From NCBI RefSeq assembly GCF_014642675.1, contig NZ_BMIS01000001.1, positions 124,001 to 188,000 on the forward strand: a DNA stretch of 64,000 nt. The letters run 5' to 3'. The translations under genes and the position numbers were made by a program. Below are positions 45,229 to 54,906 of the stretch, one piece after another. The notes under the pieces were generated by a model that was not told the origin of the DNA, did not search any database, and saw nothing but the letters and a program-made list of their open reading frames with translations. Every line of letters starts with the position of its first letter. The stretch's first letter is position 1. Origin of the DNA: Nesterenkonia cremea (GTDB lineage: Bacteria; Actinomycetota; Actinomycetes; Actinomycetales; Micrococcaceae).

Positions 45229-46406
45229 TCATCGCAGGTCTGATGACCGGAACATCTGCCGATGCTCTGGACGTCGTGCTGGTGGAGTTTCAGCATGAGC
45301 CGGGCGCAGAGCTGGAGATGGGTCTGCTCGGGTTCCGGGAGGTGGCCTTCGCGGAGGACCTGGAACGGGACATCAGACGGCTGCTGTGTCCTGAGCCGGT
45401 GCCGCTGGATCTGGTCAGCAGTGTGGACGCACGGCTGGGGCAAGCTTCTGCCGAGGCGGTGAGCGCCCTGTGCGCAGAGCACCTGGCGGAGGGCAGGATC
45501 CCCGATCTGGTGGTCTCCCACGGCCAGACTGTCCGCCATGACGTCAGTCGGGGCCATGTCACCTCCACTCTGCAGATCGGCCAGCCGGCCTGGATCGCCC
45601 AGGGAGTGGGAAGCCCAGTGCTCTCCGACGTGCGGGCCCGCGATGTGGCCGCCGGAGGGCAGGGCGCACCCCTGGCCGGCATCCTGGATCATCTGCTGCT
45701 CAGTGGGGCAGGGGAGCCGACTGCGGCGCTGAACCTGGGAGGGATCGCCAACATCACAGTGGTGGCGGAGGAGACGCTCGCTTTCGACACCGGGCCGGCC
45801 AACGCCCTGATCGACCTCATGGCAGAACGCATCAGCGACGGCGCTCTGACCTATGACAGAGACGGAGCGCTGGCCGCCCAGGGAACAGTGGATTCGGCCC
45901 TTCTGCAGGATCTCCTGGCGGAGCCCTACTATGCGCTTCCCGCTCCGAAGTCCACGGGGAAGGAGCTGTTCCACGCGGAGTACCTCGATCGGCACCTGGG
46001 CGCCCATCCGGAGGTGACTGCGCTGGATGTCATGGCCACGCTCACGGAGCTGACCGCGCAGACCGTCGCCGAGGCATGCCGTGCCCACCAGGTCACCCAG
46101 GTGATCGCTTCCGGCGGCGGGGTGCGGAATCCGACCCTGATGGCCGCGTCGGAACGTCGTCTGGGCGGCATCAGGCTCAGGAGCAGCGACGCCGCACTCG
46201 GCCTTCCCGCCGAGGCCAAGGAGGCCTGCCTGATGGCGTTGCTGGGTTGGCTCAGCTGGCACGGACTGCCGGGAACGCAGCCCGGGATCACTGGAGCGTC
46301 GACGCCGACCATCGCCGGCCGGCTGACCCCTGGGAAGGAGCCGCTGAGGCTTCCCGAACCGCTGGAGCACCTGCCCAAGGGACTCCATCTGATGAAGGAG
46401 GACTGA
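45225..46406 (+). CDS. anmK: Anhydro-N-acetylmuramic acid kinase
   Basis: 393-residue kinase that opens the 1,6-anhydro ring and phosphorylates anhMurNAc to MurNAc-6-phosphate. N-terminal GLMTGTSADALDVVLVEF (usually GLMSGTSxDGxD; Ser and Gly are replaced), VSHGQTVRH, LNLGGIANITV, FDTGPANALID and VIASGGGVRNPTLM. Second enzyme gene of the salvage operon; 1 bp to the symporter gene. Confidence 0.93.
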   Translation: MIIAGLMTGTSADALDVVLVEFQHEPGAELEMGLLGFREVAFAEDLERDIRRLLCPEPVPLDLVSSVDARLGQASAEAVSALCAEHLAEGRIPDLVVSHGQTVRHDVSRGHVTSTLQIGQPAWIAQGVGSPVLSDVRARDVAAGGQGAPLAGILDHLLLSGAGEPTAALNLGGIANITVVAEETLAFDTGPANALIDLMAERISDGALTYDRDGALAAQGTVDSALLQDLLAEPYYALPAPKSTGKELFHAEYLDRHLGAHPEVTALDVMATLTELTAQTVAEACRAHQVTQVIASGGGVRNPTLMAASERRLGGIRLRSSDAALGLPAEAKEACLMALLGWLSWHGLPGTQPGITGASTPTIAGRLTPGKEPLRLPEPLEHLPKGLHLMKED

Positions 46407-46407
46407 T

Positions 46408-47922
46408 ATGCAGACTCTCGATCTTCTGGTGATCGTGGTCTACCTGGCCGCGATGGCGTGGCTGGGGCTGAAGCTGAGCGGACGCCAAGCCGGGCTCAGA
46501 GACTACTTCCTCGGCGGGAGGAGGCTGCCATGGTGGGCGGTCTGCCTCTCCGTGGTCGCCACTGAGACCAGCGCCCTGACCGTGATCGGCATCCCGGTCA
46601 TGAGCTACCTGGGCGACATCAGTTACCTGCAGCTGGCCCTGGGTTACATCATCGGCCGTGTGTTCGTGGCCTTCTTCATGCTGCCTCGGTACTACGACGG
46701 GGAGATGGTGACCGCCTATGCCTACCTGGGCAAGAGGTTCGGGCAGAGCACCCAGACCACTGCCGGAGTGACCTTTCTGTTCACCCGGCTGCTGGCCGAC
46801 GGCATCCGCGTCCTCGCCGCTGCCATCCCGCTCAGCGTGATCCTCAGCGGTCTGGGCATTGAGACGAACTACTTCACCATCATCGTGGTGTTGGCACTGG
46901 TGACCATCCTCTACACCTTCATCGGCGGAATCCGGGCTGTGGTGTGGGTGGACGTCATCCAGATGGGCCTCTATGTGGGCGGCGGCATCCTGGCGATCAT
47001 CGTCATCTCCGCGGCCACCGGTGGAGGCTGGCTCACCGAGGCGGCAGAGGCCGGCAAGTTCAGCATGTTCGTCTTCGAGGGGAACCCCATCTCCGCTGAC
47101 AGCTCCTTCGTGGCCTCGCTGATCGGCGGCGCCGTTTTCGCCATGGCATCCCACGGCTCCGACCAGCTGGTCGTCCAGCGCCTCCTGGCCTGCAGGACCA
47201 AGGGGGAGGCTCAGAAGGCCCTCATCTGGTCCGGCATCGTGGTCTTCTTCCAGTTCGGCATCTTCCTGCTGGTGGGCATGGCGCTGTGGAGCTACTACGA
47301 GCACGCCTCCCCGGAGGCTCTGGGGCTGGGCCGAGACGACGAGATCTTCCCGCTGTTCATCATCGAAGGACTGCCCCAGGGCATCTCTGGGCTTCTCCTG
47401 GCAGGGATCCTCGCCGCTGCGATGTCCACCCTCTCCTCCTCTCTCTCGGCACTCTCCTCCTCCACCGTCACCGACGTCTACGCCAAGCTGAAGAAGACGC
47501 CCCTGACCGATGAGCAGGGACTGCGCGCCGGACGGTGGGCCACGATCGGATGGGGGATCGCCTTCATCGCCCCGGCCACGTTCTTCCAAAGCGACGAGGG
47601 AAACATCGTGGTGCTGGCGCTGGGCGTCGCCGGGATCACCTATGGTGGGCTGCTCGGCGCCTTCATCTTCGGGATCGTCAACCGGCGGGCCCGGGCCGCC
47701 GACGCCAACATCGCCTTCGTGGCGGCCGTGGTGGTCAACGCGTTCTTCTTCGGCATGGAGAACTACGTGACCGGGGAGGTCTGGGTGGCGTGGCAGTGGT
47801 ACCCGCTGCTGGGTGTGATCGTCACCTTCGTGATCGGCGGTCTCCTCTCCCTGCGGCACAGTCAGCCAGCTCCTCAGCCCAGTTCCGAGACCATCCCAGG
47901 AGGTTCCTCCGATGACCGCTGA
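46408..47922 (+). CDS. Sodium:solute symporter (SSS family)
   Basis: 504-residue secondary transporter with about 13 helices; GRQAGLRDYFLGGRRLPWWAVCLSVVATETSALT is the SSS N-terminal signature. Between anmK and murQ its likely cargo is MurNAc, anhMurNAc or a related amino sugar, giving a sodium-driven route beside the ABC importer. It overlaps murQ by 11 bp. Confidence 0.88.
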   Translation: MQTLDLLVIVVYLAAMAWLGLKLSGRQAGLRDYFLGGRRLPWWAVCLSVVATETSALTVIGIPVMSYLGDISYLQLALGYIIGRVFVAFFMLPRYYDGEMVTAYAYLGKRFGQSTQTTAGVTFLFTRLLADGIRVLAAAIPLSVILSGLGIETNYFTIIVVLALVTILYTFIGGIRAVVWVDVIQMGLYVGGGILAIIVISAATGGGWLTEAAEAGKFSMFVFEGNPISADSSFVASLIGGAVFAMASHGSDQLVVQRLLACRTKGEAQKALIWSGIVVFFQFGIFLLVGMALWSYYEHASPEALGLGRDDEIFPLFIIEGLPQGISGLLLAGILAAAMSTLSSSLSALSSSTVTDVYAKLKKTPLTDEQGLRAGRWATIGWGIAFIAPATFFQSDEGNIVVLALGVAGITYGGLLGAFIFGIVNRRARAADANIAFVAAVVVNAFFFGMENYVTGEVWVAWQWYPLLGVIVTFVIGGLLSLRHSQPAPQPSSETIPGGSSDDR

Positions 47923-48850
47923 TCCTCAGCAGTCCAGCCCCTACCTTCCCCCTACTGAGCGGAGGAACCCGCGCAGCACCGAGCTGGATGAGCTGAGCAC
48001 TGTGGAGGTCCTCCGACTGCTCAACCAGGAGGACCGGGCGGCGGTCGACGCCGTCTCCGAAGTCCTCGAGGAGCTGGCTCCTCTGGTGGAGAGGGCGGCG
48101 GACCGTCTGCGTGAGGGCGGCACAGTGCATTACTTCGGCGCCGGAACCTCCGGGCGATTGGGCGTGCTGGACGCCAGCGAGCTGCGGCCCACCTTCAACC
48201 TGGAGCCGGGCAGGGTCGTCGGCCATATCGCCGGGGGCCAGAGGGCTCTGGTCGAGGCGGTGGAGAACGCTGAGGATTCCGAGCAGGAGGGTCGCGAGGC
48301 CGCAGCAGATCTGGGGCCGGCTGATATCGCCATCGGTGTGGCCGCCAGCGGTTCCACACCGTTCGTGGGTGGAGCCCTGCAGGCCGCAGGCCGGGCGGGT
48401 GTCCACACTGTGCTGATCTCGAACAATCCGAAGGCTCCGCTGGCACAGCATGCTGCGGAGCATCTGATCTTGGACACCGGTCCGGAGGTCGTCACCGGGT
48501 CCACGCGGATGAAGGCCGGAACCTCTCAGAAGCTGGTGCTCAACAGCTTCTCGACTGCGCTGATGATCGCCATCGGAAGGACCTGGCAGAACCTGATGGT
48601 CTCTGTGGTGGCCACCAACGCGAAGCTGCGTGAGCGGACGGTCCGCATCCTGCGAGAGGCCGTGGAGCTGGAGGACCCGGCTGCCCGTGAGCTTTTGGAA
48701 CAGACCGGTGGGGACCTCAAAGCCGCGATCGTCTCCTCGCTCGGTGAGGTGTCCCCGGCCCGCGCGGCTGAGCTGTTGGAGGCTCAGGACGGGTCAGTGC
48801 GGGATGCGATCGCAGCCGTGCACGGAGCGAGCCGCGGGGACCTCGCGTGA
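47912..48850 (+). CDS. murQ: N-acetylmuramic acid 6-phosphate etherase
   Basis: 312-residue SIS-domain lyase cleaving the lactyl ether of MurNAc-6-phosphate to GlcNAc-6-phosphate and lactate. FGAGTSGRLGVLDASELRPTF carries the phosphosugar-binding and catalytic region; GVAASGSTPFV and TGSTRMKAGTSQKLVLN follow. The start lies inside the symporter gene after AGGAGG. Overlaps the next kinase gene by 4 bp. Confidence 0.95.
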   Translation: MTADPQQSSPYLPPTERRNPRSTELDELSTVEVLRLLNQEDRAAVDAVSEVLEELAPLVERAADRLREGGTVHYFGAGTSGRLGVLDASELRPTFNLEPGRVVGHIAGGQRALVEAVENAEDSEQEGREAAADLGPADIAIGVAASGSTPFVGGALQAAGRAGVHTVLISNNPKAPLAQHAAEHLILDTGPEVVTGSTRMKAGTSQKLVLNSFSTALMIAIGRTWQNLMVSVVATNAKLRERTVRILREAVELEDPAARELLEQTGGDLKAAIVSSLGEVSPARAAELLEAQDGSVRDAIAAVHGASRGDLA

Positions 48851-49917
48851 GCCGGAGCATGAGCAGCTCCGCACCGGAGGGGCAGGCGGACCCTCGCCGT
48901 CAGCCTGCGCTGCTGGGCGTCGACATCGGAGGTTCAGGGAGCCGGATCGCGCTGATCGGAGCCGACGGCGGACCATGCCGACAGGCCCGTGGGCCGAGGG
49001 TCAGCATCGGTTCCCAGGGCAGCAGTGTTCCGCAGCTGGTGGGGGAGCTGCTGGAGCTGGCCGGACGCACCTGGCCTGAGACGCTGAGTGAGGGGGTGCA
49101 TGCCCCGGGCGGCGTCGGCGTGGGGGCGACCGGCCTGGCCTCCCTGGTGTCGGATCCCGACGTCGTCGTCTCGGAGGTGGCGCGGCAGGCCGGGGCGCCG
49201 GCGGTGCTGGCCATCGATGCTGTGACGGCACACCTGGGAGCCCTGGACGGAGCAGGCGGGGCCGTGGTCGCCCTGGGGACAGGCGCCATCGCCGTCGGGC
49301 ACCCGGGAGCAGCGCGGAATGGGAATCTCCCCCCGCAGTGGCGGCGCGTGGACGGTTGGGGGCACCTGCTCGGTGATCGGGGCGGGGGCGCATGGCTCGG
49401 ACGCTGTGGGCTGGAGCTGGCTCTGCGGACCGATGACGGCTTGGACGCCGCAGGCGAGGCTCTGCTGCAGGCAGGGCGGACGCGATTCGGTGAGCCGTCC
49501 ACCTGGCCGGGCCAGCTCTATACGAGGCCAGATCGTGCCGGCGTTCTGGCTGAGTTCGCCCGGGACGTCGTGCAGGTGGCCGACGCCGGTGATCCGGCTG
49601 CCCAGGAGCTTGTTGACCGGGCCGGCCGAGAGGCTGCCTCGAGTGCCGCAGCGGCTCTCGGCCGGGCTGGGGCTGACGGTGACCAGGACGCTGATGCTGT
49701 GCAGTCCACGGGGCCGGCGTCGGCCGTGATCACCGGTGGTCTGGCGGCGGCCTCCTCGCGGCTGGTGGAGGCCTTCGCTCAGGAGGTCGTCTCCCTGCGC
49801 CCGGATGCGACAGTGGTCGAGGCGCGGGGCGAACCTCTGAAGGGGGCCCTGTTCCTCGCTCGTGCAGCTGCCGAAGGTAGGGCTGAGTCCCAGAAAGGAT
49901 TCCTATGGAAGTCGTGA
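48847..49917 (+). CDS. BadF/BadG/BcrA/BcrD-family amino-sugar kinase (NAGK/MurK-like)
   Basis: 356-residue acetate/sugar-kinase-fold protein: phosphate-1 LLGVDIGGSGSRIALIGADG, DAVTAHLGALDG, VALGTGAIAVG and RRVDGWGHLLGDRGGGAWLGR are typical of eukaryote-type GlcNAc kinases and clostridial MurK, which phosphorylates MurNAc and GlcNAc. Next to MurQ, a MurNAc/GlcNAc kinase is the best reading. The GTG start overlaps murQ; ATG 48859 is an alternative. Overlaps nagB by 13 bp. Confidence 0.82.
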   Translation: MSRSMSSSAPEGQADPRRQPALLGVDIGGSGSRIALIGADGGPCRQARGPRVSIGSQGSSVPQLVGELLELAGRTWPETLSEGVHAPGGVGVGATGLASLVSDPDVVVSEVARQAGAPAVLAIDAVTAHLGALDGAGGAVVALGTGAIAVGHPGAARNGNLPPQWRRVDGWGHLLGDRGGGAWLGRCGLELALRTDDGLDAAGEALLQAGRTRFGEPSTWPGQLYTRPDRAGVLAEFARDVVQVADAGDPAAQELVDRAGREAASSAAAALGRAGADGDQDADAVQSTGPASAVITGGLAAASSRLVEAFAQEVVSLRPDATVVEARGEPLKGALFLARAAAEGRAESQKGFLWKS

Positions 49918-50684
49918 TCGCAGAGCAGCGGGAGCTGACCGGCCTGGCGGCCGACGCGGTGGAGCGGCTGGTGAGGGAGGAGCCCTCAGCGGTGCTCGGC
50001 CTGGCCACCGGGTCCACTCCGATGCCCGTCTACGACGAGCTGGTGCGCCGGCATCGGGAGGAAGGGCTCTCCTTCGCAGGCGCCCGAGGCTTTCTGCTCG
50101 ATGAGTATGTCGGTCTCAGCCGCGACCACCCGCAGAGGTACCGGCGGGTGATCAGTCAGGAGATTGTGGAGCGCGTGGACTGGCCTGAGGAGCAGGTGCT
50201 GGGGCCCGACGGGCTGGCCGAAGACCTGCCGGAGGCCTGTGCCTGCTACGAGCAGTCGATCGCGGAGGCCGGAGGGATCGACCTACAGCTGTTGGGGATC
50301 GGTGCCGATGGGCATGTCGCCTTCAACGAGCCGGGGTCCTCCCTGGCCTCACGTACGCGGGTCAAGTCCCTCACTGCTCAGACGCGTGAGGACAACGCCA
50401 GGTTCTTCGACAGCCCGGAGGAGGTTCCGGTCCACTGTCTGACCCAGGGCTTGGGCACCATCTCCGAGGCGCGCCATCTGGTGCTGCTGGCCACCGGGGA
50501 GCATAAGGCTCCTGCTGTGCGTCAGCTGGTGGAAGGGGCGATCTCAGCGCGCTGGCCCGCCACTGTCCTGCAGCTGCACCCTCACGTCACCGTGCTGGTG
50601 GATGAGGCGGCGGCGTCGGGACTGGAGCTCGCCGACTACTACAGACAGGCCTATGCCTCGAAGCCGGAGTGGCAGGGGATCTGA
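49905..50684 (+). CDS. nagB: Glucosamine-6-phosphate deaminase
   Basis: 259-residue isomerase/deaminase producing fructose-6-phosphate and ammonia. LATGSTPMPVYDEL (phosphate loop), FLLDEYVGL (catalytic Asp) and GIGADGHVAFNEPGSSL (catalytic His). AAAGGA precedes the ATG. Last gene of the salvage operon; a strong terminator follows 33 bp after the stop. Confidence 0.95.
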   Translation: MEVVIAEQRELTGLAADAVERLVREEPSAVLGLATGSTPMPVYDELVRRHREEGLSFAGARGFLLDEYVGLSRDHPQRYRRVISQEIVERVDWPEEQVLGPDGLAEDLPEACACYEQSIAEAGGIDLQLLGIGADGHVAFNEPGSSLASRTRVKSLTAQTREDNARFFDSPEEVPVHCLTQGLGTISEARHLVLLATGEHKAPAVRQLVEGAISARWPATVLQLHPHVTVLVDEAAASGLELADYYRQAYASKPEWQGI

Positions 50685-50716
50685 GCGTATTCGGCTTCCC
50701 TCTCCAACACCGGTCC

Positions 50717-50767
50717 ACACATGAAGAAGGCCCGCCCGGGAATCCCGGACGGGCCTTCTTCATGTGT
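50717..50767. terminator. Bidirectional terminator between nagB and ectC
   Basis: 18-bp perfect arms from ACACATGAAG (50717-50734 with 50750-50767) plus an inner CCGGG-AAT-CCCGG stem separated by one mismatched pair. Serves the convergent nag/mur and ect operons. Confidence 0.85.
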
Positions 50768-50769
50768 GA

Positions 50770-50910
50770 GTGTCTATCAGTCTTCCTCGATGATCAGGGG
50801 ATAGACGCCCACTCCGGCCTTGCCCCACCCAGCAAGCTGCGCGGGGCCCCTGGCCGTCGCTTACACGATGGTGTCTATCAGTCTTCCTCGATGATCAGGG
50901 GATAGACGCC
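50770..50910 (-). repeat. 40-bp direct repeat: duplicated 3' end of ectC
   Basis: Bases 50770-50809 and 50871-50910 are identical. The second is the genuine ectC end (VYPLIIEED and stop); the first is an untranslated copy downstream. The 61-bp spacer is unrelated to ectC upstream sequence. Confidence 0.93.
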
Positions 50911-51270
50911 ATCTGCGTCGTGGACCTCGCGGCCGGTGACCGGCGGGTTGAAGACGCAGACCATGCGCATCTCCTCCTCCACGGACACGTGGTGCTTCTC
51001 GTGGCCGTCGAGCAGATAGAGGAACCCGTCGGTGATCGGGTACTCCTTGCCGGTCTCCTTATCGGTCAGCGTGCCCTTGCCGCCCACGCAGTAGACCGCC
51101 TCCACATGGTTGGCGTACCAGAAGTCGTTCTCGGTGCCGGCGCGCAGGGTGGTCTCGTGCAGGGAGAAGCCCACCTTCTCCTGGGCCAGGATCATCCGGC
51201 GGGAGCGCCAGTTGGGCTCGTCGATGTCGCGGTCGGTGCCGTTGAGGTCGTCGATGTGCAGGGTGTACAT
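50878..51270 (-). CDS. ectC: Ectoine synthase
   Basis: 130-residue cupin closing N-gamma-acetyl-diaminobutyrate to ectoine. WRSRRMILAQEKVGFSLHETTL, HVEAVYCVGGKGTL and YLLDGHEKHHV carry the metal and substrate ligands; length is normal. The gene ends in VYPLIIEED, and its last 40 bp are repeated 101 bp downstream. Third gene of ectABC; no ectD follows. Confidence 0.96.
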   Translation of the reverse strand: MYTLHIDDLNGTDRDIDEPNWRSRRMILAQEKVGFSLHETTLRAGTENDFWYANHVEAVYCVGGKGTLTDKETGKEYPITDGFLYLLDGHEKHHVSVEEEMRMVCVFNPPVTGREVHDADGVYPLIIEED

Positions 51271-51336
51271 ATCAGGCTCCTAAGAAGATTCTTCGATGAG
51301 GGGGCTGGGCCGCGGTCAGCGGCAGGGTCTCTCCGC

Positions 51337-52623
51337 TCAGTGCGGGGGACGCAGGCGGCTCGGCTCGCCCATCTGACCGGTGGCGGCCAGCACGGCCTCC
51401 TCCAGGATCTTCAGGCCCTTCTGCAGGTCCTCAGGCTCCACGGTCAGTGCCGGCATCAGCTTCACGACTTCGTCCTCGGGGCCGGAGGTCTCCACCAGCA
51501 GGTTGCGCTTATAGGCCTCGGCGGCCACCTTGCCGGCGGTGTCCGGGTCCGGGAAGGACATGCCGGTGAGGAAGCCGCGGCCCTTCACGTAGGCGCCGTT
51601 GACGTGCTCGACGATCTTCTCCATGCCCACGTGCAGCTCCTCGATCTTGCCGCTGAGCTCCTTCTGGAAGGATTCGTCGGACCAGAAGATCTCCAGCGCC
51701 TTGGCCGCGGTGACGAAGGCGAGGTTGTTGCCGCGGAAGGTGCCGTTGTGCTCGCCGGGCTCCCAGACGTCCAGCTCAGGCTTGAACAGGGTCAGCGCCA
51801 TGGCCAGGCCGTAGCCGGAGATGGACTTGGAGACGCAGACGATGTCCGGGTGGATGCCGGCCTCTTCGAAGGAGAAGAAGGAGCCGGTGCGGCCGCAGCC
51901 GGCCTGCACATCGTCGACGATCAGCAGGATCTTGTGGCGGCGCAGCAGGTCGCTCAGCGCCTTCAGCCACTCCATGCGGGCGGCGTTGAGGCCGCCCTCG
52001 CCCTGGACGGTCTCCACGATGACGGCCGCCGGCTTGTCCACACCGGAGCCGGAGTCCTCCAGGACCTTCTCCAGCCACAGGAAGTCCGGGATGTCGCCGT
52101 CGAAGTAGTCGTCGTAGGGGATCTTCGAGGAGTTGGTCAGCGGGATGCCTGCGCCGCGCCGCTTCATCGAGTTGCCGGTGACCGAGAGCGAGCCCAGGGT
52201 CATGCCGTGGAAGGCGTTGGTGAAGCTGAGGATGTGCTGACGGCCGGTGACCTTGCGCGCCAGCTTCAGCGCGGCCTCCACGGTGTTGGTGCCCGTCGGG
52301 CCGGGGAACATGACCTTGTAGTCCAGGTTCCGCGGCTCCAGGATGACCCGCTCGAAGGTCTCCAGGAAGCGGCGCTTGGCCGGGGTCTTCATGTCCATGG
52401 AGTGGGTGACGCCGTCGTTGGCCACGTAGTCCACCACGGCGTCTCGCAGCTCGGGGTGGTTGTGGCCGTAGTTCAGGGCGCCTGCGCCGGAGAAGAAGTC
52501 CAGGTACTTGGAGCCGCTCTCGGTGTACTGGTAGGAGCCGGAGGCCTTCTCGAAGGTGGCCGGCCAGTTCATGCAGTAGCTGCGGACCTGCGACTCGCGA
52601 GTCTCAAAGATGTCAGTGGGCAT
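51337..52623 (-). CDS. ectB: Diaminobutyrate-2-oxoglutarate aminotransferase
   Basis: 428-residue class III PLP aminotransferase forming diaminobutyrate from aspartate semialdehyde. [15 protein letters not shown] near residue 43, [15 protein letters not shown] and the PLP Lys in [15 protein letters not shown]. Normal length. It lies between ectA (53-bp gap) and ectC (66-bp gap). Confidence 0.96.
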   Translation of the reverse strand: MPTDIFETRESQVRSYCMNWPATFEKASGSYQYTESGSKYLDFFSGAGALNYGHNHPELRDAVVDYVANDGVTHSMDMKTPAKRRFLETFERVILEPRNLDYKVMFPGPTGTNTVEAALKLARKVTGRQHILSFTNAFHGMTLGSLSVTGNSMKRRGAGIPLTNSSKIPYDDYFDGDIPDFLWLEKVLEDSGSGVDKPAAVIVETVQGEGGLNAARMEWLKALSDLLRRHKILLIVDDVQAGCGRTGSFFSFEEAGIHPDIVCVSKSISGYGLAMALTLFKPELDVWEPGEHNGTFRGNNLAFVTAAKALEIFWSDESFQKELSGKIEELHVGMEKIVEHVNGAYVKGRGFLTGMSFPDPDTAGKVAAEAYKRNLLVETSGPEDEVVKLMPALTVEPEDLQKGLKILEEAVLAATGQMGEPSRLRPPH

Positions 52624-52676
52624 ATCTACTTCCTTCAGTGGCGTACGAAAAATGAAAAGTCTGTGTGCAGGACGCG

Positions 52677-53204
52677 TCAGCGCTTGAGCGGCTCGACGGT
52701 GTAGAGGTCCTCGGCGGCATGGTGTTCACCGGACTCCTCCTGGGGAGGGAAGAGGTCCTCGGTGAAGAGGTCCTGCTTGGTGATCTCGGTGCCGTGGTCG
52801 CGGGCCAGACCGGTGAACAGGGCGATGGAGGCCGCATTGTCCGAGGTGATGGTGGTCTCCAGGCGTCCGGCGCCGGAGTTGGCCACCACCTGAGCCAGCA
52901 CGCGGGAGGCCAGCCGGCGGCCGCGGAATCGGGAGTCCACCGCCACCTGCCAGATGAACAGAGTGCTGGGATCGGTGGGCTTGAGGTACCCGGAGATGAA
53001 CCCTGCAGCCTCGCCGTCCACCGTGGCGATGACTGAGGTCTCCGCGAAGTCGCGGGCCCAGAGCAGGTAGGCGTACGGGGTGTTCACATCCAACACCCCC
53101 GTCCCTTCAGCGATGCGCCAGAGGTCCGCTCCGTCGGTCAGAGACGGGGTGCGGATCTCGATCGTTTCCGAATTATGGGCAGGGCTATCTGCGGAGTTCG
53201 ACAT
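52677..53204 (-). CDS. ectA: Diaminobutyrate acetyltransferase
   Basis: 175-residue GNAT enzyme making N-gamma-acetyl-diaminobutyrate. [37 protein letters not shown] and [21 protein letters not shown] (acetyl-CoA loop) are typical EctA. The ATG at 53204 is favoured because TAGTGT lies seven bases upstream (leaderless); a frame open to 53336 is not conserved-looking. Confidence 0.92.
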   Translation of the reverse strand: MSNSADSPAHNSETIEIRTPSLTDGADLWRIAEGTGVLDVNTPYAYLLWARDFAETSVIATVDGEAAGFISGYLKPTDPSTLFIWQVAVDSRFRGRRLASRVLAQVVANSGAGRLETTITSDNAASIALFTGLARDHGTEITKQDLFTEDLFPPQEESGEHHAAEDLYTVEPLKR

Positions 53205-53505
53205 CGCTTCCACACTAGTAAGGCTCAGCATGGAATCAACTGCAGTTCCCGTGAAAACTGGGTGAAATCGCCTCTCTGGGGCTTCCGCTGAGTTTCTCCT
53301 CAGAAATACCGACGCCGCTGAATCCCTTCTGCGCATAGGGCTGCGCTCACGCTGGAGAGTTTTCCGCCGAAGAAACTGCAGAGCGTTATCATGATGTGAT
53401 CAAAGATTCCTCGGTCATGCCCCTGACACGGGGTCCCGACGCCGGTCCACACCCATGTCGGCGCCGGTCCCGCACCGGCAGGCCGGGGCGATAGGCTGAG
53501 CTTTC
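53205..53505. promoter_or_regulatory. 301-bp divergent region between ectA and uraA
   Basis: Carries the ectA promoter (TAGTGT beside the start) and the uraA promoter (TAGGCT eight bases before its GTG). Locally A/T-rich around 53385-53410, where an osmoregulated element might sit. No gene, riboswitch or convincing palindromic operator was seen. Confidence 0.45.
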
Positions 53506-54906
53506 GTGACCACGCGCAACAAGACCCTGATCCCCGGGCTCGGATGGAGCCTCCACGGCGACGGACGGACCATCCGCCCCGGCGATGTCGTCGCCCCCGA
53601 TGAGCGGCTCAGCTGGGGCCGCAGCATCGGCATCGGGATGCAGCATGTGGTGGCCATGTTCGGTGCCACCTTCCTGGTTCCGCTGATCACCGGCTTCCCG
53701 CCCTCGACCACACTGCTGTTCTCCGGAATCGGTACGCTCCTCTTCCTGATCATCACCGCCGGGCGGGTGCCCTCCTATCTGGGCTCCTCCTTCGCCTTCA
53801 TCGCCCCGGTCACCGCAGCCATGGGCAGCTACGGCATGGGCGGCGCCCTGGGCGGCATCCTGGCCACCGGTGCGCTGCTGTTCCTGGTCGGCGTCGTGGT
53901 CCATTGTGCGGGCGCCCGCTGGATCCAGCTGCTGATGCCGCCGGTGGTGACCGGCTCCATCGTGGCGCTGATCGGCCTGAACCTGGCTCCGGCCGCCTGG
54001 GACAACGTCGACGCCGCCCCGCTCACCGCCACGATCACCATCGTCGCGATGCTGCTGGCCGGTGTGTTCTTCCGCGGCATGCTGGGCAGGCTCTCCATCC
54101 TGCTCGGCGTCGTGGTGGGCTATGCGGTGGCGCTGCTGCGCGGTGAGGTGGACTTCTCTTCGGTGGATCCTGCGCTGCGTGCCGCGGCCGGCGGTGACCT
54201 GAGCTCGCTGCTGCAGGTCCAGTGGTTCGCCTGGCCCGAGTTCTCCTCCCCGGAGTTCCACATCGGTGTGCTGGGACTGTTCCTGCCGGTGGTGCTGGTC
54301 CTGGTGGCCGAGAACGTGGGGCATGTGAAGTCTGTGGCGCTGATGACCAAGCGCGATCTGGACCCGGTGACCGGACGGGCGCTGATGGCCGACGGCGTGG
54401 CCACGATGTTCGCCGGCTCCGGCGGCGGCTCGGGCACCACCACCTATGCCGAGAACATCGGTGTGATGGCCTCCTCCAGGGTCTACTCCACCGCCGCCTA
54501 CTGGGTGGCCGGCACAGGGGCCATCCTGCTGGCGCTGATCTCCCCGGTGGGCCAGCTGATCGCCACCGTGCCTGAGGGAGTGCTCGGCGGTGCCGGCACC
54601 GTCCTCTACGGCATGATCGGCATCCTGGGCGTGCGCATCTGGGTGCAGAACCGGGTGGACTTCTCCAACCCGATCAACCTGGCGGTGGCCGGCGTGCCGC
54701 TGATCATCGCCATCGCCAACTTCACCATGGTCTTCGGCGAGGTGGTCTTCGAGGGCATCGCGCTGGGCAGCTTCGCCGCGCTGGCCATCCACCACGGCAT
54801 GAGTGCGGTGGCCCGGTGGCGCGGCACCGACGTCGGGCATGAGGACGAGGACGACGCCGCGCTGGCCACTCCGGTGAATCTGGAGGACCTCGAGGACCGC
54901 GGCTGA
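53506..54906 (+). CDS. Uracil/xanthine permease (NCS2 family)
   Basis: 466-residue nucleobase transporter with 12-14 helices. GMQHVVAMFGATFLVP is the NCS2 N-terminal signature; VLVLVAENVGHVKSVA and GGGSGTTTYAENIGVMASSRVYS the substrate core. The AENVGH and TTYAENIG forms favour uracil. GTG start with TAGGCT nearby. Monocistronic. Confidence 0.9.
   Translation: MTTRNKTLIPGLGWSLHGDGRTIRPGDVVAPDERLSWGRSIGIGMQHVVAMFGATFLVPLITGFPPSTTLLFSGIGTLLFLIITAGRVPSYLGSSFAFIAPVTAAMGSYGMGGALGGILATGALLFLVGVVVHCAGARWIQLLMPPVVTGSIVALIGLNLAPAAWDNVDAAPLTATITIVAMLLAGVFFRGMLGRLSILLGVVVGYAVALLRGEVDFSSVDPALRAAAGGDLSSLLQVQWFAWPEFSSPEFHIGVLGLFLPVVLVLVAENVGHVKSVALMTKRDLDPVTGRALMADGVATMFAGSGGGSGTTTYAENIGVMASSRVYSTAAYWVAGTGAILLALISPVGQLIATVPEGVLGGAGTVLYGMIGILGVRIWVQNRVDFSNPINLAVAGVPLIIAIANFTMVFGEVVFEGIALGSFAALAIHHGMSAVARWRGTDVGHEDEDDAALATPVNLEDLEDRG

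Noticed and set aside
50770-50870. Downstream ectC-like copy as a second coding fragment
   Set aside because: Only about 13 codons match and there is no start or upstream domain, so it is treated as a repeat, not a gene.
50920-52704. 594-codon plus-strand frame opposite ectB and ectC
   Set aside because: Antisense shadow of conserved ect genes; Val/Leu/Gly/His-rich and without recognisable domains.
53205-53336. Longer ectA start (up to 44 extra residues)
   Set aside because: No conserved EctA sequence precedes MSNSAD, and a -10 hexamer sits seven bases before that ATG.
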